A stretch of DNA of 64,000 bases from Deinococcus arcticus (GCF_003028415.1 NZ_PYSV01000017.1:9555-73554); one strand, 5' to 3'. Counted from the first letter of the stretch, positions 28,101 through 40,436 are shown. Made by a program: numbers and translations. The notes: a model not told the origin generated them from the letters alone.

Positions 28101-29146
28101 CCCAAGGAAGGAAACCCGGTCCGCAGGTGGTCCAGCAGCCGTTCCCAGCCCACGTAGGCGTCGATGTGCGTGGGGTTGCCATGCAATGCGCCGGCCTTCT
28201 GCCGCAGGGACTGGGTCAGGTAGTGCGCGGCGCGGGCGCGGGTCTGCGCGTCGGGAACGTACTCCCCTTGCTCGTCCCGGGCGAAGAGCAGGTCGCGGTC
28301 CTCCGTCACGAACAGGAACACCATCTGGTACACGGTGGTGAGCGCTGCGCGGTAGAGGTCCTGCGCCGTCACCTCACCACTTCGGGTGCGCTCCAAGAGG
28401 CTCGGGTTGTGCTGCAGGAAGCCGGTGCCCAAATGCTCAATGGCGAGTTGCACCCCGTCGCGCAGGGTGTCGTTCGCCCGCTGCCCAAGCGCCTTGCTGG
28501 CCTCGTTCCACTTCTCCAGCACGCCGGCTTTGCCGCCGCGCAACCGGGTGCGGTGCAGCAGCAGCCACAGCACGCGGAAGGCGCGGGCGTCCTCGGTGCG
28601 CAGCATCTCCCCGATCTGGAACTCCACGTACGCCGGTCGCGTGACCTGCGCGTTGTCCCGCAGGAGGCGCAGCGTCTCCCCGTTCGTCACCAGTCCCCAG
28701 AGGTGCTCGGGCATAGCGTTCAGGTAGCCCTGCATCAGGCCGTGTGGACTGACACGCAAGCCGGTTTCGTCGGTCACCCGGTCGAGGTCGGGCTGCTTTG
28801 TAAAGTGCAGCGGCACGTCCCCCGTCTCGCTGAGGTGATTCACGGCGTATTTTCCACCGGTGGCCCCACCTCCTGGGAACGAGTAGTCCAGGGCCTTGAG
28901 CAGCGGCCGGATCCACCCGGCCCAGGTATCGGTCCCGTGCGCCGTGTATTTCAGCCACGCCTTGCGCGCGTCGGCCCAGGCGTCCCGAATGGCTTCCTCG
29001 AGGCTGGTGCGGGGCGGGAGGTCATAGCTGACCGGCGTCGCGCCCTCCACCTTGGCGGTTTGCGCCCGGTCGGAGAGTTGCAGCAGGAAGTCGTCGGTGA
29101 GGCCCAGGCCGTGCACGCGGACGTGCTGGAGTTGTGTGGCGCTCAT
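25172..29146 (-). CDS. N6-adenine methyltransferase of Eco57I/DrmMI type
   Basis: The 1324-residue protein has the S-adenosylmethionine motif [10 protein letters not shown] (about 478) and catalytic motif NPPW (about 759), the marks of a gamma-type N6-adenine methyltransferase. Helical target-recognition-like regions surround it. No endonuclease motif is evident, so modification only is likely. It is the last gene of a leftward cassette with SNF2 and DEAD/DUF1998 helicases; its ATG overlaps the SNF2 stop (ATGA). In DISARM class 1 the DrmMI methylase of this type marks host DNA. Size and neighbours fit that role better than a stand-alone type IIG enzyme. Confidence 0.88.
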   Translation of the reverse strand: MSATQLQHVRVHGLGLTDDFLLQLSDRAQTAKVEGATPVSYDLPPRTSLEEAIRDAWADARKAWLKYTAHGTDTWAGWIRPLLKALDYSFPGGGATGGKYAVNHLSETGDVPLHFTKQPDLDRVTDETGLRVSPHGLMQGYLNAMPEHLWGLVTNGETLRLLRDNAQVTRPAYVEFQIGEMLRTEDARAFRVLWLLLHRTRLRGGKAGVLEKWNEASKALGQRANDTLRDGVQLAIEHLGTGFLQHNPSLLERTRSGEVTAQDLYRAALTTVYQMVFLFVTEDRDLLFARDEQGEYVPDAQTRARAAHYLTQSLRQKAGALHGNPTHIDAYVGWERLLDHLRTGFPSLGLPALGSLLFQTNLLSGLKLGNEAFYNAVRALSEISVNGSLRPVNYAGLDSEELGSIYESLLELVPRIEPGPRFSLTVLPGNERKSTGSYYTPSSLIGLLLDSALDPVIDDAVRDKLPQDAMAALKGLKVIDPACGSGHFLIAAARRIGVRLAELEEETSQPSPRALRRATRTVIAHCIYGADINPMAIELAKVALWLESQDAGKPLAFLDHRLRVGNSLLGITEEGMQVEEVLKDTSRTRTTDKETVVRLLGLTDEAFSVLEGDEKKTVADLKKRNKQERKALAPAAGNQPTLLGASSLGIKLGALNRIEPNTLQDVQAQASTFQAIEVDTERLRRKALADAWCAAFVLPKVPGAPAMTTADLYRLQAGEALPALRQAVTETARQYRFLHPHIEFPDVFGDQGKGGFDCVLGNPPWEQVQLDPQEFFAATHPDVANAANMAAREQLIAELEDTDPTAFKTYLDAKRELEGVQHFLHSSGRYPTTSFGRLNTAPLFSELATQWVNGKGAMGIIVPTGIATDSFNQYFFNALVDSRRLISLFDFENREALFPGVHRSFKFCTLTVGGEQRTTDAAQFSFFALQPSDVQDSEKRFELSPIDIALLNPNTRTTPVFRSRKDAELTKAIYQRIPILFREATTRVENGEEVIVPEENPWGIKFMLMFMMNTGSRIFRTAKQLEAEGWALDGNRYRQGERRMLPLYEAKLMHQFDHRYATYTDSGDTRDLTSAEKADPTCLPLPRYWVAEGEVEDRLIQRDKNGRVVWAWPRDWLMGWRDIARSTDERTFIGAIYPRRAAGDTFLQMFPSCSVAQIPGLLGTLNSFAHDFAVRQKVGGTHLKYNVTRQFPVLPPSAFTPLLLAFITPRVLELTYTAHDLRGFARDLGYAGGPFTWEDERRFWLRAELDALYFILYGIKQDEVEYIMETFPIVKRKDVAAHRSYRTKQAILSVFDELSALGLDYLHKYRSRVPGGQVAGGWVP

Positions 29147-31953
29147 GCCAGCCCCACGAGTCTGGGCATGGGCAGGAACACGTAAACGCCAAGCAGGTCT
29201 GGGGGCCCTGGGGGCTCCACGGTGTAGGTGACGCCCTGGCCTTTGGCGGCCCCGCGCACACGTTCGTGGGCGTCGAGCAGCGCCGCCGCACGGTCACGGG
29301 CGCGGCCCATCAGCACGTCATCCATGCCGCCCAGGTCGGTGATGGCCCGGGTCAGCCGGTCTTCTTTTTGCACGGGGTCAAGGTTCCCTTCCGGCGTGAG
29401 GGTCAGCAGGGCGCGGGCCTGCTCAGCACTCAGCCAGCTTGGGTTGTCCGCGCGGCCCGCGTAGGCCATCAGGTCGAGCTCTTCGGCCAGGGTCTGCCAG
29501 GTGCGGTTTCCTTTACGGCCGGTGAGGTGGAAGCGGTGGCGCAGGAGCAGCAACGTGGTCTGCGTGCTCACCTGTGAGCTACGGATCACACCGACGCGTT
29601 TGGCGGCGGCGGTCTCGGCGGTCTCCAGCGCCTGCCCGAGGACCGTGCTGGCGAGTTGCTCGACCAACGGATGGTTGCGGGCCAGCGGCGTCACGCCCCG
29701 TTCCGTGCGGGCGTCAAAACGGAAGCGACGCGCGCCCCGCAGGAAGTCGCGGAACTCCGGGCGCACGTCCGCCTGCGCGGGATCCGCGTCGAAGCTGCCG
29801 TCCAGGCGTGGAGTCACGCTGACCCCTGCGCCTCTCAGGGCGTCGAGCACGAAGTCCTGGGCGGCATGCGCGTCCCCCAGGGCTTCGCGTACGGCGGCGA
29901 GTTCCCCCGCCACTTCTTCCGGGCGGATGCTGTTCTGTGCAAAGCGGCTGCGGGATTTCTTCTCGCTCTCAGCAGCGTCGCGCCACTTCAGGTCGAAGGC
30001 CTGCACGTCCTCGAAAAGGGACGGCTGTATGGCTTCGCGCCGGTCGGCGTTCAGCACGCGGGTGAGCAGCACGTCCAGCAGGCTCTCCGCCTCGTCCGGG
30101 GCAGGCACGCTGGTGCCCAGCGTGGCGCGGATGAGGCGGTGCTTGCGGACGAGCACGTCGAGGATCAGGGTGTCGATGCGGTTGTCTTCGCCGTACAGGG
30201 TCAGAACCCGCACTTCTTTGGACGCCTGTCCATAGCGGTCCACACGACCTTCGCGCTGGTCGAGACGCGTCGGGTTCCACGGCAGGTCGTAGTGCACGAC
30301 AGCGCTGAACGCCTGCTGCAGGTTGATGCCTTCCGACAGGCAGTCGGTGGCCACCAGAACGCGTTTTTCCGCCTGGGCGAGTTCGTCCACACGCACCACC
30401 CGCTCGTCGGGCGTGAGGCGGCCCGTCACAGCCGCGACCTCCACGCCTTTCAGTACGCCTTTGAGATGCTCAGCGACCGCTTCGGCGGTGGCGATGAACC
30501 GGCAGAAGACGATGGGGGCCAGGCCAGCCTTCACCAGTTCCTGGACCTGCGCGGTGAGCAGGGCGAGCTTGCGGTCCTTGGCGCCGGCCAGCAGGTCCGC
30601 ACGGTCCGCAAGAGCCAGTAGACGCCGGGTGGTCTCGCTCTGTTCGGCGTCCACCTGCGCCCCTGGCGTGATGTCCAGCGTGCCTTCAGCGCTCTCCTCC
30701 GGGTCGAAGACGAGTTCCCGGCCCAGGCGCTCGATCACAGCTTCGTCGGTCTCGCCTTCCGTCCCGGCGCGCTCGCGCAGAGTGGCTGCGGCCGCCTGTG
30801 GACTGCTCGCCAGGGCGCGCAGCAGGCCCAGTGCGGCCCACCAGCGGATGCGGGTGCGGCTCTGCGCTTCCCCAGGCACGTGCACGCTCTCCCGCGCGTA
30901 CGCAAGGACATCCTCGAACAGGGCGGCGTACTCCGGGTGCAGGGTGTACTTGAGTTCCGCGTCACGCCGGGTGGGGAACGGCGTGTCCTCCCGCAGGTAG
31001 TCGCTGATGTCCTTGCGCCCGCGCTGCACGAGATGCCGGGCGAGCGTGGCGCGGGCCCGTTCGTTCTGCGCGCCACTGAGGTCAAGCGGCAGCGTCGCGA
31101 AATCCGGATTCAGGAGCCTGAGCAGGCTGCGGAAAGCGTCTTCTTTGCCGCTGTGCGGCGTGGCGGTCACGAGCAGCAGGTGCCGGTCTGGGTTCCTCGC
31201 CAGGTCTTCGAGCAGGCGGTAACGCTGGTGCCGCTTGGCGCCCATTCCCTCGCCTTCCGCGCTGGCGTGCGCCTCATCCACGATCACGAAGTCCGGCGCG
31301 CCCTGCAGGAACTCCTGCCGCCAGCGGTCACTCTTCACAAGGTCCAGACTGACGACCGTGAACTTGTAGCGGTCAAAGACGCTCTGCCCCGGGTTGCAGC
31401 CGCGCTCCAGGCGCCGGGCGGTGCCAGGCAGCACGGCCACGGCGTCAATGCCGAACTTCACGCGGAGTTCTTCGACCCACTGCTCCGCGAGGTGCGGGGG
31501 GCACAGGACCGTCAGCCGGTCGATCTCGCCGCGGTCCAGCAGCTCACGGGCGATCAGGGCCGCTTCGACGGTCTTGCCGATCCCTACGTCGTCGGCGATC
31601 AGGAGCCGCGCCGGGCTCTGCCGCAGGGCCATCAACAGAGGCACGAGCTGGTACGGGCGGGGCTCCACGCCCAATCGCCCCAGGGACCGGAAGGGGCCCG
31701 CTCCACTGCGCACCGCGAGGCGAGCAGCGTTCAGCAGCAGCCGCGCGCCGCTCGCCGTCCCAAACGCTGTTGGGCTGGGCGGGGCAAACGCGGCGGACGT
31801 GACCTCTTCTCCCCCGTCGCCGGCGTACACGCCGGTGATTTCCGCGTCACTGCCGCCAAGCGGCTTGAGCAGCAGGAAGTCCGCGCTGCTGTCGGGCAGC
31901 ACCACCCAGTCGCGCCCGCGGGCACGCACCATCGAACCGATATCGAATGCCAT
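29143..31953 (-). CDS. SNF2/RapA-like helicase (DrmD-like)
   Basis: The 936-residue protein is a superfamily 2 translocase. Walker A is [13 protein letters not shown] (about 121), motif II is DEAH (about 223), and the C-terminal helicase lobe has SEGINLQQ and [11 protein letters not shown], typical of the RapA/SNF2 group. The last 300 residues are helical and include basic segments, perhaps for DNA contact. It lies between the large DEAD helicase (three-base gap) and the methylase (four-base overlap). DISARM class 1 systems carry such an SNF2 protein as DrmD. Confidence 0.88.
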   Translation of the reverse strand: MAFDIGSMVRARGRDWVVLPDSSADFLLLKPLGGSDAEITGVYAGDGGEEVTSAAFAPPSPTAFGTASGARLLLNAARLAVRSGAGPFRSLGRLGVEPRPYQLVPLLMALRQSPARLLIADDVGIGKTVEAALIARELLDRGEIDRLTVLCPPHLAEQWVEELRVKFGIDAVAVLPGTARRLERGCNPGQSVFDRYKFTVVSLDLVKSDRWRQEFLQGAPDFVIVDEAHASAEGEGMGAKRHQRYRLLEDLARNPDRHLLLVTATPHSGKEDAFRSLLRLLNPDFATLPLDLSGAQNERARATLARHLVQRGRKDISDYLREDTPFPTRRDAELKYTLHPEYAALFEDVLAYARESVHVPGEAQSRTRIRWWAALGLLRALASSPQAAAATLRERAGTEGETDEAVIERLGRELVFDPEESAEGTLDITPGAQVDAEQSETTRRLLALADRADLLAGAKDRKLALLTAQVQELVKAGLAPIVFCRFIATAEAVAEHLKGVLKGVEVAAVTGRLTPDERVVRVDELAQAEKRVLVATDCLSEGINLQQAFSAVVHYDLPWNPTRLDQREGRVDRYGQASKEVRVLTLYGEDNRIDTLILDVLVRKHRLIRATLGTSVPAPDEAESLLDVLLTRVLNADRREAIQPSLFEDVQAFDLKWRDAAESEKKSRSRFAQNSIRPEEVAGELAAVREALGDAHAAQDFVLDALRGAGVSVTPRLDGSFDADPAQADVRPEFRDFLRGARRFRFDARTERGVTPLARNHPLVEQLASTVLGQALETAETAAAKRVGVIRSSQVSTQTTLLLLRHRFHLTGRKGNRTWQTLAEELDLMAYAGRADNPSWLSAEQARALLTLTPEGNLDPVQKEDRLTRAITDLGGMDDVLMGRARDRAAALLDAHERVRGAAKGQGVTYTVEPPGPPDLLGVYVFLPMPRLVGLA

Positions 31954-31956
31954 GAT

Positions 31957-34900
31957 TTAGCCTTCCCCAAAGACGAACGCGTACCGGGCCAGGTGCGCCG
32001 GCCAGGTGCTTCGGTCGTACGTGAATGAAATAATGGTGTAGCCGGCGAGCTCCAGGTCCTCGCGAACCCGGGCGTCCCGCGCCGATTGCCCTGGCCCGTC
32101 GTGGTGCGGACCGTCGATGAACACCAGGGCTGAGTGCGCCGCGTACGCGAAGTCCGGCCGGGCATAGTGGTCCGGCACGAGCAGCTGCGCGTGTGACGGC
32201 AGGCGCCGCCCCTGGCCCTGCAGGAAGTGCAGCCACTCACGCTCCAGGTCACTGCCGCACTGCGCGAGCAGGTCACTGAAGTGGGTGTCGGCGCTCTCCT
32301 GAACCGTGACCCGCGCCCCTTGCAGGGCACGGAGCAGGTCCCTAACCAGAAAGCGGTCCAGCAGGTCGTGGAAGGTCTGGTTGCCGTAGGTCATCAGGCA
32401 GTCGTAGCAGGCGGCCTCGCACCGTTCTGTGGCGTGCGGGGCGTGCCCCTGGTCCTCACCGGTCAACGGGTCGAAGTGCAGCAGGTTCAGCGCTGCGCCG
32501 GCGACGTCCGCGAGCGCCCCAGAACGGAACACCAGGTCCTGCAGCACCCCGGCGCCCCCCTCGGACGCCTCGTACAGCAGGATCTGCCTCGGCTGAAAGC
32601 TGTCTGGGAGGAGTTCAGCGGCGAGTTCACTGTCCTCAAGCTGGTAGGTGAGCTGGATGGCGTTTTTCAGGGCGCTTTGCAGGGTCGCCAGGCCGGAGGC
32701 GTCCATGGACGCCCCCGGCTCGATGAGCAGGGCGTTGCGGGTGTCTTCCACGTACGGAATCACGCGCTGCACCGGCACGTCCCGGCCGCCGGCCGCCTTG
32801 ACCTTGCGCTCGTAGCCGACGGCGCTCAGCCACTGGGATGTTTCCGGGTCGAACAGGAAGCCCAGCTCCTGCTTGTTCTCGCGGTTGCGCCAGCCGTAGT
32901 TGATGCGCCACAGCGTCGCGCCGTCCCCGTACGTGAGGTTGAGGAGGGCGTCTTTTTCCGTCCGGGCCACGACCGGGACACGGTCGGCCTGCCCACCGCG
33001 CGTGGCGAAGCGCAGGCCGCTTTTGATGTCAAAGCCGATCCGGCGGCGCTCCTCCTCGTCACTGCCGATGCGTTCGCGGCGGCGCGTGGCGACGGACGTC
33101 ATCCGGAACAGGTTCGGGCGCGGCGGCGCGAGGGTCGCGCTGCAGTTCTCGCACACGTCCCGCGCGGCCGCGGCGGCGCCGTGATGCAGGTACCCGCACG
33201 CCTCACAGCGCTGGGCGCTGACGGTCGGGAGTTCACTCGTCTCCCCTCGCGCGGGCACAATGACCTTGTGTGCCTCGTACTTCGCGCCGTTGTGGTACAC
33301 GATGGCGTTCGGCCCGAACTCGGACAGGGCCAGGAAGCGCGGCCGGGACAGGTAACTGTCGTTCCGTCCTTTGGCGCCGCGCCGTCCAGGAATGAAGGCG
33401 GAAAGGGGCAGGCGCGCGAAGTTGTACCCGGGCAGGAAGCCTTCCGACGCCAGGTAGCGGTAGGTGTAGAAGTCCGAAAGCTCACCTTCCGGGCTGCGCA
33501 GCAGCCCGAGCTGCGTGTTCGCCTCGGCATGAAGCCGCCGCGCCTGCTCCTGCAGGTGACGTTTCCCGGCGTCGGCAAGCACCGCGTTGTTCAGATGCAG
33601 CTGCGACAGGGCGCTGCGGTACAGGCCCCGCCAGCGGTCGCACGCCCGGTCGAACTCCCGCCCGGCGTGCCGGACGGTATAGGCCAGCCACTCCTCGCTG
33701 TACCAGCCGGTATGCGTGAGATCGACCCCCAGGCCAGCGATGAGCTGCCGCGCCCGGTCCAGGGTACGCCGCCCCACGCCCTCATCCTGAAAGGGCGTGA
33801 GCAGATCCGGCAGCAGGGTCAAGCTTGGCTCATCACCGTTGACGTCCAGCAGTTCGGCCACGGACGGCGGCAGTTTCTGTCCCGTCTCCGAGAGCCAGAT
33901 CGCATGGACATGCGAGCGGACGAGGGCCTCGTTGCCCAGTTCAATCCGGGGCGTGGACACGCTTCCGCCCACCATCAGCCCCGGGCGGCGGAAGAAGTAC
34001 TGGTCGTGGTTGTTCCCGGTGGTGGCGTACGTCATCACCAGCGCCGGCTGCCCGCTGCGCCCCGCGCGGCCTGACCGCTGCGCGTAGTTCGCGGGCGTGG
34101 GCGGCACGTTGCGCAGGTGCACGACGTTCAGGTCACTGATGTCCACCCCAAGTTCCATTGTGGGCGAGCAGAACATGGCGGGCAGCGTCCCAGCGCGGAA
34201 GTCCTCCTCGCGTTTCTCGCGCTCCTCCGCGCGGATCTGCGCCGTGTGCTCCGCGCCGTGCAGGCCCACAAATTCCGAAGCTGGCTGCTGGTACAGCGAC
34301 AGGAAGAACGCGTTTACCCGCGGCGCGTCACTGCCTGCTGGCCGGACGACCCGCAGGGCGTCCATGGAGGGCTCCGTGCCAGGACCGGCATGCCAGGTGA
34401 ACGAGGTGCCCTTGAGCTGGTACGCCCCCGGCTCGACCTGCTCAATGAATTCCGACAGGGCGCCTAACAAATCCTGCAGAATGGCGTCAACGTCGCCCCG
34501 TGTGAGGTTTTGGCTCCAGGCCAGCGTTTCCGGGCGGGTCAGGTATCGGCCGACGGCCCCCTGGGCACTGAGGGAGAGCCGCGTGAGATCGCGTCCCTCA
34601 TCCCGAGTGGCCGTTCCCAGCACCACCCGGCGCGCGGTGGTCAGGTTCTGGGCCTCTTCGGCGGGCAGATAGAGCGGGCTGTCCTCACGGATCAGGCCGA
34701 GGTTGAGGACCACGGCGTTCAGGTACTCCGCGTCGAGATACGGCGCCTTGATCGCGAGGTTCTGGCGCATCCAGTCCAGCAGCGCCCGCGCCGCGCGTTC
34801 GCGGGCGGCCACGACGCCGTGACGCACCACCGCCAGGGCCGGGTGCGTCCGCTCCCAGAGATCCTGCGCCTCGCACACCTCGCGCAGGAAGGGGTACTCG

Positions 34901-37065
34901 AAGCGCACGAGGTCCACCCCTTCGAGGTTGGGCAGGGTCAGCCGCCGCCCCTCGGCGAGGTCCGTGTAGAGCGCGTACCCAATCAGGTTGTGTGCGGTTT
35001 TCAGTGTGCGCTCCCGCTCTCCGAAGCGGACGTTCGGATCACTCGCGAAACTGGCCAAGTCGAGTTCCAACGCGGCAAAAACCTTCCTGGCCACGTCCTC
35101 GAGGGTGAGCGGTCCAACCTTCAGGGCGCGGGCGAGGCCCGCGCGCAGGGAGGCCACAAAGACGAAGTCATTGAAGTGCCCGGCTTGCAGCGAAGCGTCC
35201 TGGCGGTTATCGGTGAACGACAGGATCTTGCGGGCGGTGTTCCGCAGGTCGGATTTGCGCAGCCCCTGCACGGCCGCCATGCTGAGCAGCGTCGTGGCCG
35301 TGGACCGGCCTTCACTGCTGAGCGTGGCGAGTTTCGTGAGCTTTCCGGTGCGGCCCAAGTAACTCACGCCGCAGCACAGGCAGAAGCGGAACTCCCCCTC
35401 GATGAAGGCCGCCTGGACGCCCGTGCCATCTCCAGTTTCGCCTGCCCCCGAAACGCGAAGGGGGCGCGGCAATTGCTTGCGCCGGCTCGACTTCACGCGG
35501 AGCGTGCCGTTCTTTTCCTCCACCCAGCCTTCCGGCAGGCGGGGCATCATCTCTTCCTCGGCAGAAGGCCACGGGGCGTCCCCGACGAACAGGTACCCGT
35601 CGTCCGGCGTGCTCTCCTGCCGGACGTCCCCGCCACGCGCCACGAACGTCCACCGCCCCGTGCCGTGGTCCTCGACCTTCCGGACCGAGTAGTACTCCTG
35701 ACCGCAGTTTCGGCAGAATTCCAGCGGGTACAGCCGCAGGGAGCGTCCGCTGTTGGGCGCGTACAGCTGCCCCCGCAGGGTGAGGTGCTCCAGCCGCTCT
35801 GATGGAGGCAGCAGCGGGGCGTACACGGTCGCGGCCTTGCTGATGAACTGGTGCAGGCGGAACGCGAAGACAGGCCGCCCCGTCGCCGGGTGGCGCAAGG
35901 CGTTCCCCGCCAGCAGGCGGCCCTGCAATGCCTCCAGGCACTGCGCGGGGAGCAGTCCCGTCTCGGCCGCCAGCTGTGCCGCCAGGCCAGCATCCCCCGC
36001 AACCGCCTGCGGGGGCTGACGGTCAAACCGCCCCGCAGCGTCATCCCAACGGAGCCCCACCCGGTTTTCCAGCCACACCACCAGGGCGTCCTGAATGAAC
36101 GCCTCGAACGTGGCGGGCACCGGCTGCGCGGCCACGTCACGCAGCTGTGTCACTGAGGGCACGCCCGACGTGACGCGCTCCAACGTCTCCCCGATCACCT
36201 GTTGGGGCGTGATGTCTACCCCGAAGATCCGCGAAGCGACCTGCGCCACGGCCGCTTGACGTTCCGCGTACACCGGACTGGAAGACATGGTCGCGCTTGT
36301 CCCAACACAGACTGCTTCAGGCGCGCGCAGACGCTCCCGCAACCGCCGGATCAGCAGGGCGACGTCCGCACCCTGCCGGCCCCGGTAGGTGTGCAGTTCG
36401 TCGAACACGATGAACTGCACACCTTCTGCCGCGCGCACCAGAGCCGCTTCGTCCTGACGGGTCAGGATAAGCTCGAGCATCATGTAGTTCGTCAGCAGGA
36501 TGTCCGGTGGGTTCGAGATGATGCGGTCTTTCTCCTCCCGGTCCTCCTGCCCGGTGTACCGCTGGAATGTCACTGGGCCCGCTTCGCCGAGGAATTTGGT
36601 AAGTTCCTCCATCTGGCTGTTCGCCAGGGCGTTCATGGGGTACACCACGATGGCCTGCACGCCCCGGCCACTGCCGCGCCTCAGCACGTGATCCACGATC
36701 GGGAGGATGTACGTCAGGGATTTCCCGGACCCGGTGCCGGTGGTCACCACGTACGACTGACCCTGGCGGGCCAACTGGATCGCGGCCCGCTGGTGCGCGT
36801 GGAGATTCAAGGCGGCGCGCGGCTCTCCCGCAGCGAACAGGTCCGCACACGTGGGATGCAACGTCCCTTCACCGACGAGTTCGCTGACGCTGCCACCTGG
36901 TGTGAAATTTGGGTTCAGCTGGGCCAGCGGGTCTGGCCAGAACACGCCGCTTTGCATCTGCGCGTCCACGTAGGCCCGGATGTCCCGGTCACGGATGTGG
37001 ACGAAAGACGAGACGTACGACTGGTACTGCCGGATGACGTCCTGACGAAACTCGAAAATGTTCAT
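31957..37065 (-). CDS. Giant DEAD-box/DUF1998 helicase with C-terminal Vsr-like nuclease domain
   Basis: This is a 1702-residue protein. The N-terminal helicase has TGTGSGKS (about 106), DELH (about 222) and the second lobe ending [12 protein letters not shown] zinc ribbon (CEACGY, CENC) precedes a DUF1998 region ending [16 protein letters not shown]. The final 100 residues add a nuclease-like domain: [27 protein letters not shown] (about 1636) and FIDGPHHD, resembling Vsr/DUF559 endonucleases. DISARM encodes helicase (DrmA) and DUF1998 (DrmB) separately; Druantia DruE joins them in one large protein. This protein follows the DruE plan but sits with DISARM-type partners. Confidence 0.88.
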   Translation of the reverse strand: MNIFEFRQDVIRQYQSYVSSFVHIRDRDIRAYVDAQMQSGVFWPDPLAQLNPNFTPGGSVSELVGEGTLHPTCADLFAAGEPRAALNLHAHQRAAIQLARQGQSYVVTTGTGSGKSLTYILPIVDHVLRRGSGRGVQAIVVYPMNALANSQMEELTKFLGEAGPVTFQRYTGQEDREEKDRIISNPPDILLTNYMMLELILTRQDEAALVRAAEGVQFIVFDELHTYRGRQGADVALLIRRLRERLRAPEAVCVGTSATMSSSPVYAERQAAVAQVASRIFGVDITPQQVIGETLERVTSGVPSVTQLRDVAAQPVPATFEAFIQDALVVWLENRVGLRWDDAAGRFDRQPPQAVAGDAGLAAQLAAETGLLPAQCLEALQGRLLAGNALRHPATGRPVFAFRLHQFISKAATVYAPLLPPSERLEHLTLRGQLYAPNSGRSLRLYPLEFCRNCGQEYYSVRKVEDHGTGRWTFVARGGDVRQESTPDDGYLFVGDAPWPSAEEEMMPRLPEGWVEEKNGTLRVKSSRRKQLPRPLRVSGAGETGDGTGVQAAFIEGEFRFCLCCGVSYLGRTGKLTKLATLSSEGRSTATTLLSMAAVQGLRKSDLRNTARKILSFTDNRQDASLQAGHFNDFVFVASLRAGLARALKVGPLTLEDVARKVFAALELDLASFASDPNVRFGERERTLKTAHNLIGYALYTDLAEGRRLTLPNLEGVDLVRFEYPFLREVCEAQDLWERTHPALAVVRHGVVAARERAARALLDWMRQNLAIKAPYLDAEYLNAVVLNLGLIREDSPLYLPAEEAQNLTTARRVVLGTATRDEGRDLTRLSLSAQGAVGRYLTRPETLAWSQNLTRGDVDAILQDLLGALSEFIEQVEPGAYQLKGTSFTWHAGPGTEPSMDALRVVRPAGSDAPRVNAFFLSLYQQPASEFVGLHGAEHTAQIRAEEREKREEDFRAGTLPAMFCSPTMELGVDISDLNVVHLRNVPPTPANYAQRSGRAGRSGQPALVMTYATTGNNHDQYFFRRPGLMVGGSVSTPRIELGNEALVRSHVHAIWLSETGQKLPPSVAELLDVNGDEPSLTLLPDLLTPFQDEGVGRRTLDRARQLIAGLGVDLTHTGWYSEEWLAYTVRHAGREFDRACDRWRGLYRSALSQLHLNNAVLADAGKRHLQEQARRLHAEANTQLGLLRSPEGELSDFYTYRYLASEGFLPGYNFARLPLSAFIPGRRGAKGRNDSYLSRPRFLALSEFGPNAIVYHNGAKYEAHKVIVPARGETSELPTVSAQRCEACGYLHHGAAAAARDVCENCSATLAPPRPNLFRMTSVATRRRERIGSDEEERRRIGFDIKSGLRFATRGGQADRVPVVARTEKDALLNLTYGDGATLWRINYGWRNRENKQELGFLFDPETSQWLSAVGYERKVKAAGGRDVPVQRVIPYVEDTRNALLIEPGASMDASGLATLQSALKNAIQLTYQLEDSELAAELLPDSFQPRQILLYEASEGGAGVLQDLVFRSGALADVAGAALNLLHFDPLTGEDQGHAPHATERCEAACYDCLMTYGNQTFHDLLDRFLVRDLLRALQGARVTVQESADTHFSDLLAQCGSDLEREWLHFLQGQGRRLPSHAQLLVPDHYARPDFAYAAHSALVFIDGPHHDGPGQSARDARVREDLELAGYTIISFTYDRSTWPAHLARYAFVFGEG

Positions 37066-37366
37066 GCGGCGTTGTTCAGAAGGGCATCGGGCAACTTGAC
37101 CATGGACGCTTCAAGAATAGGTGATCGTTCAACCCTAAACTGCATCAAAGTCGTGCTGGCACCCTTTTTGGACGCTGGGACTTCCCCCATGCCTCAGGTT
37201 GATGGGACAGGCCACCATGACGCCGAAGCCAGGAGAAACGCCATCCCGCTGTACCGCGGCCTGAAGCGTCCAGTCCCCAAGACGAGGCGCCTGATCTCTG
37301 GGGATTAAACTGAAAAACGTTCATGGGCACACCGGCAACAGACCAAAAAGGAGCTGGACCGAAAGA
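37066..37366. other. Intergenic region between two defence genes, no gene seen
   Basis: These 301 bases lie upstream of the DEAD/DUF1998 gene and downstream of the DUF262 gene. They should hold the promoter of the three-gene cassette. I see no strong -35/-10 pair, no ribosome-binding site before the ATG at 37065, and no terminator hairpin for the DUF262 gene. Confidence 0.4.
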
Positions 37367-40066
37367 TCACATCTCATCAGGCTGCATCAAAGGCGCCACA
37401 AGAGGATGGAGTGTATGAATCAGGGTCACCAGGGTGACAGCGACATCCTGCGTATGTGCCCGGGTCCTGACCGGCACCGTGATCAGAATTCGGCTCAATT
37501 CTGACTTTTCCTCAATCGTTACTTTCCGTGCGGGAAAAGCCTCCTTCGCCTGCTGAAACAGCTGAGGCCAGATGGACTTGAGCCGTGCCTTTGCCGGATG
37601 GGCTGGATGGAGCTCTTCGTGAAAGGCGACGATCACCTCGTCCGCCTTGGGACGGATTTCAAAGCGGAGATAGGTCTCCCAGCCCCCGTGACCGACCTGT
37701 TGATACGTACTTCCATCCCGCATGTTGCGGCTGTGCAGAAAGTATCCCGCAGGCAGCAGCGGCTGGACTGCCGCGACGACGCCTGGGAGGGCCCAGCCAA
37801 TGCGCCGGGACCGTATGTAAGGGGCAAGGGCCAGCTCGACAGGCGCTGTCGTCAACAGGAGGAAGCGCATCACGGCACTGACCAGTCGGGACGCGGACGT
37901 GTCCTCGGGGAGAAGGATTTCGATGCTGCTCGGTGTAAATTCGACTTGATATTCACCGAAGTGCAGTGCCACTTGTTCGGCGACCTTCACCAGTGCCTTG
38001 CCCACATCTTGCTTAAAAGGTTCCGACGACGGCACAAGATCGTAAAGACCCAGTCGAAAGTACTCCCCCTGGTCACCTTCTTCCACGAGAAGCTGATACT
38101 TCAGTGAACGGGACCAGTGCCTCATCAGCAGCTGGAAACCATCAACCACCTCTTCAAAATAAAAAGTCTTCGGGAACCACTGTGCGAGAAGTGCCTGCGC
38201 TTGATCAAGCTGAGTGGTGGCGTTCGTCAGGCTCTCGGCTTCGGTTGCCGCCTGTACGATGTGCGCTTCATCTGGGGCTCCCCAGATGATCAGGGCGTGC
38301 TCTGCAAGGCTCTTGCTTCTGGCCTCAATGACAGCTTCGTCCCACTCCTGCTGATCTTGAAAGAAACGGTTGAGCGGCAAGCGGCTCTGACGCGCGAGCT
38401 CTACCCGTTTCCTTTTATAGGGTCCATTCGACAGGCCACTGTTGAGCTTCCCCGTCACGAGGGTCAGGTTGCCCAGTGTGTGTAGCAGCGCGTCGCGGTG
38501 GGCATCTGGATTCTCGATGTCCGGCGTGGCTTGCGGCGCGGCCCAGTATTTCCTCCAGCTGCGGGGCAGAACGTGCTCTACACTGAGCGCTTCAGCGATG
38601 TGCAGTTTCTCCTGCTTGCCGCTCAGCAGCTGAACATCGATGGCTTCGAGAACCATGCTCACCCCGCGGGCGCGCAATTTGCGGTACACCGGACTGGTCA
38701 CCAGATTCCGGTGGAATTCAGCGTCATCCGGCCAGCGGACGCTCTCCCCGGCGCCACGAGACAGAAACGTACGCAGGACAGACCGGTTGACGCCATGCCG
38801 CCTGAACTCTTGAAGCAACTGCAAGAAGAAGCGGTTGTAATTCTTCGTTCCCAAGTTCGAAACGAAACGTCGGACAGTGTAGGACTCCAAATCCTCCCAC
38901 AATGGAACCAGCCCAGCTTCATCTAAGGCCGACTCGGTGAGGAGATACAGCAGAACAGGGGTCAGCGTACTGATGTCCATGGCCTCCAGGCGCCGAGTCA
39001 GGATGCCGAGACGGGTCGTTGCAGGCGCGTGGTTGAGCTGATCGTACGTGGCTGCGTAGCGGCTCAGTTCGCGCAAGCCGAGTTCCGCCGAATCCGGCTG
39101 GTTCACTTCCGGCCGGGCCTGCCACCAGCGCTTGAAGGCGTGGAAAATCGCCGAGTCGGCCACTTCCTCATTGAGTTTGACCGTGAGGAAGGCCGATAAA
39201 AACCAGGCCAACTGGTCACGCACCAAGCGGCCACGTGCGGCCGGTGTTCGCCAGAAACTCTTGTCCTCGTCGAACTGAACCCAATAGGTGTCATACAGGC
39301 GCTGCTGATGCTCATTCGTTCGCGCCGCATCATTGAAGATGAAGTTACGGACGAGATCCGCAGGTTGCAGAGGTTCGCCGCGGGCGTTAAGAGTCTCGAA
39401 GATAACCTGCGGATCGTCATCCTCCTCCAGATCGATGGTCACAACCTGTAAATGTCGTCGCAGCGCCTGAAACAAAGCGTCGGCACGCTGCACAGGATCA
39501 TTTTCCATAAGCCAGTCACGAATGGCACCAGCAAAATAGACGTAGCCCGCAGCAAGGGCAGAGACGTGCTGAAAGGCAGTGCGGGCCTGTTCCACAGAGG
39601 CGGTCACCATGGTCACGTCACGTGCATCGAGAATTTGCTCGAAAGCTGGCTGGTCGAAGCGGGTCGGCCAGACTTTAAACCGCTCGAACTCGTGTTCCCG
39701 CATCCCGTCATTGGCCGTAACACGCTCCAACTCGCGGTGAATGTCCGGGTCAATGTCAGCAGTGACGTCCCGGAAAGCGGCCAGCAGGATCTGAAACGTG
39801 GTGAGGCGCTGCTGGCCATCAATGACTTCGTAGGCAGGTACTTCCCGCCCTGTGGGACGTACATACGACCAGACCACAGCCCCCAGGAAGTGAGGCCGCA
39901 CTCGCCTCTCCCCTGACAGGACGGCTTCTGCACGGTGCTGCACATCTGCCCAGAGGGGCTCCCACTGTCTTTGCCTGGACCAGACATAGCGGCGCTGATA
40001 GAGTGGAATCACATAACGCTGAGGACGCTCAAACAGTTCCAGCACACCACGCTTGTCAGGACGCAT
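37367..40066 (-). CDS. GmrSD-like type IV restriction enzyme (DUF262 + DUF1524)
   Basis: The 899-residue protein opens with the DUF262 signature IPLYQRRYVW (20-29) and VIDGQQRLTT (DGQQR at 83-87), which form the NTPase/nuclease-related site of GmrS. In the middle (about 490) a DUF1524 HNH nuclease follows: SVEHVLPRSW and HTLGNLTLVTGKLN. The last 300 residues contain a region seen after DUF262/DUF1524 in other proteins that I cannot name securely. GmrSD enzymes cut phage DNA with glucosylated hydroxymethylcytosine, and related BrxU enzymes cut several modified cytosines. The ATG has no true ribosome-binding site but a TAGAGT box seven bases upstream. Confidence 0.88.
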   Translation of the reverse strand: MRPDKRGVLELFERPQRYVIPLYQRRYVWSRQRQWEPLWADVQHRAEAVLSGERRVRPHFLGAVVWSYVRPTGREVPAYEVIDGQQRLTTFQILLAAFRDVTADIDPDIHRELERVTANDGMREHEFERFKVWPTRFDQPAFEQILDARDVTMVTASVEQARTAFQHVSALAAGYVYFAGAIRDWLMENDPVQRADALFQALRRHLQVVTIDLEEDDDPQVIFETLNARGEPLQPADLVRNFIFNDAARTNEHQQRLYDTYWVQFDEDKSFWRTPAARGRLVRDQLAWFLSAFLTVKLNEEVADSAIFHAFKRWWQARPEVNQPDSAELGLRELSRYAATYDQLNHAPATTRLGILTRRLEAMDISTLTPVLLYLLTESALDEAGLVPLWEDLESYTVRRFVSNLGTKNYNRFFLQLLQEFRRHGVNRSVLRTFLSRGAGESVRWPDDAEFHRNLVTSPVYRKLRARGVSMVLEAIDVQLLSGKQEKLHIAEALSVEHVLPRSWRKYWAAPQATPDIENPDAHRDALLHTLGNLTLVTGKLNSGLSNGPYKRKRVELARQSRLPLNRFFQDQQEWDEAVIEARSKSLAEHALIIWGAPDEAHIVQAATEAESLTNATTQLDQAQALLAQWFPKTFYFEEVVDGFQLLMRHWSRSLKYQLLVEEGDQGEYFRLGLYDLVPSSEPFKQDVGKALVKVAEQVALHFGEYQVEFTPSSIEILLPEDTSASRLVSAVMRFLLLTTAPVELALAPYIRSRRIGWALPGVVAAVQPLLPAGYFLHSRNMRDGSTYQQVGHGGWETYLRFEIRPKADEVIVAFHEELHPAHPAKARLKSIWPQLFQQAKEAFPARKVTIEEKSELSRILITVPVRTRAHTQDVAVTLVTLIHTLHPLVAPLMQPDEM

Positions 40067-40073
40067 CCTTTTG

Positions 40074-40079
40074 ACTCTA
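40074..40079 (-). promoter_or_regulatory. Probable -10 box for the DUF262 gene
   Basis: Minus-strand TAGAGT lies seven bases before the ATG at 40066, again the leaderless arrangement. No convincing -35 is visible. Confidence 0.4.
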
Positions 40080-40436
40080 TTCGCTCAACTCTTTCAAATT
40101 CAGCTCAATAACGCTTTGGCGTTCAGACAACACAGAACAGCCAGTGACCCATGTCAACACGGTTGGAGAAGCCGACCAGCCCTGAGGTCAACCTGCGCCG
40201 CCATGTCAAGCAGCTGACGTTCCTACTTGAACACCGCACATTTGTAGGAAAAGAATATGCCCCCTACGACAGAGGGCCGGTGACTGACCGCCTGCTGACC
40301 GTGCAACAGGCAGCAGATGCGCGGCCTGTCACGCTTGCGGCAGGCAACCCCCACACGTTGGTGCGTTGCGGATCAACCGATTCCCGCCTGGCCCAGGGGC
40401 GTTTCGAGCCGTGGTGACGAACGCCGATGTACCTTG
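40080..40436. other. Intergenic region with one doubtful short ORF
   Basis: An 88-codon frame at 40151-40417 on the plus strand begins MSTRLEKPTSPEVNLRR. Its middle (RRHVKQLTFLLEHRTFVGKEY) looks protein-like, but the C-terminal half does not, and no ribosome-binding site precedes it. It may be another decayed fragment next to the HNH remnant. Otherwise I see nothing. Confidence 0.3.

Noticed and set aside
27572..34074. Long plus-strand frames opposite the methylase, SNF2 and DEAD genes
   Set aside because: GC-rich antisense frames stay open by chance; the minus strand carries all conserved motifs.
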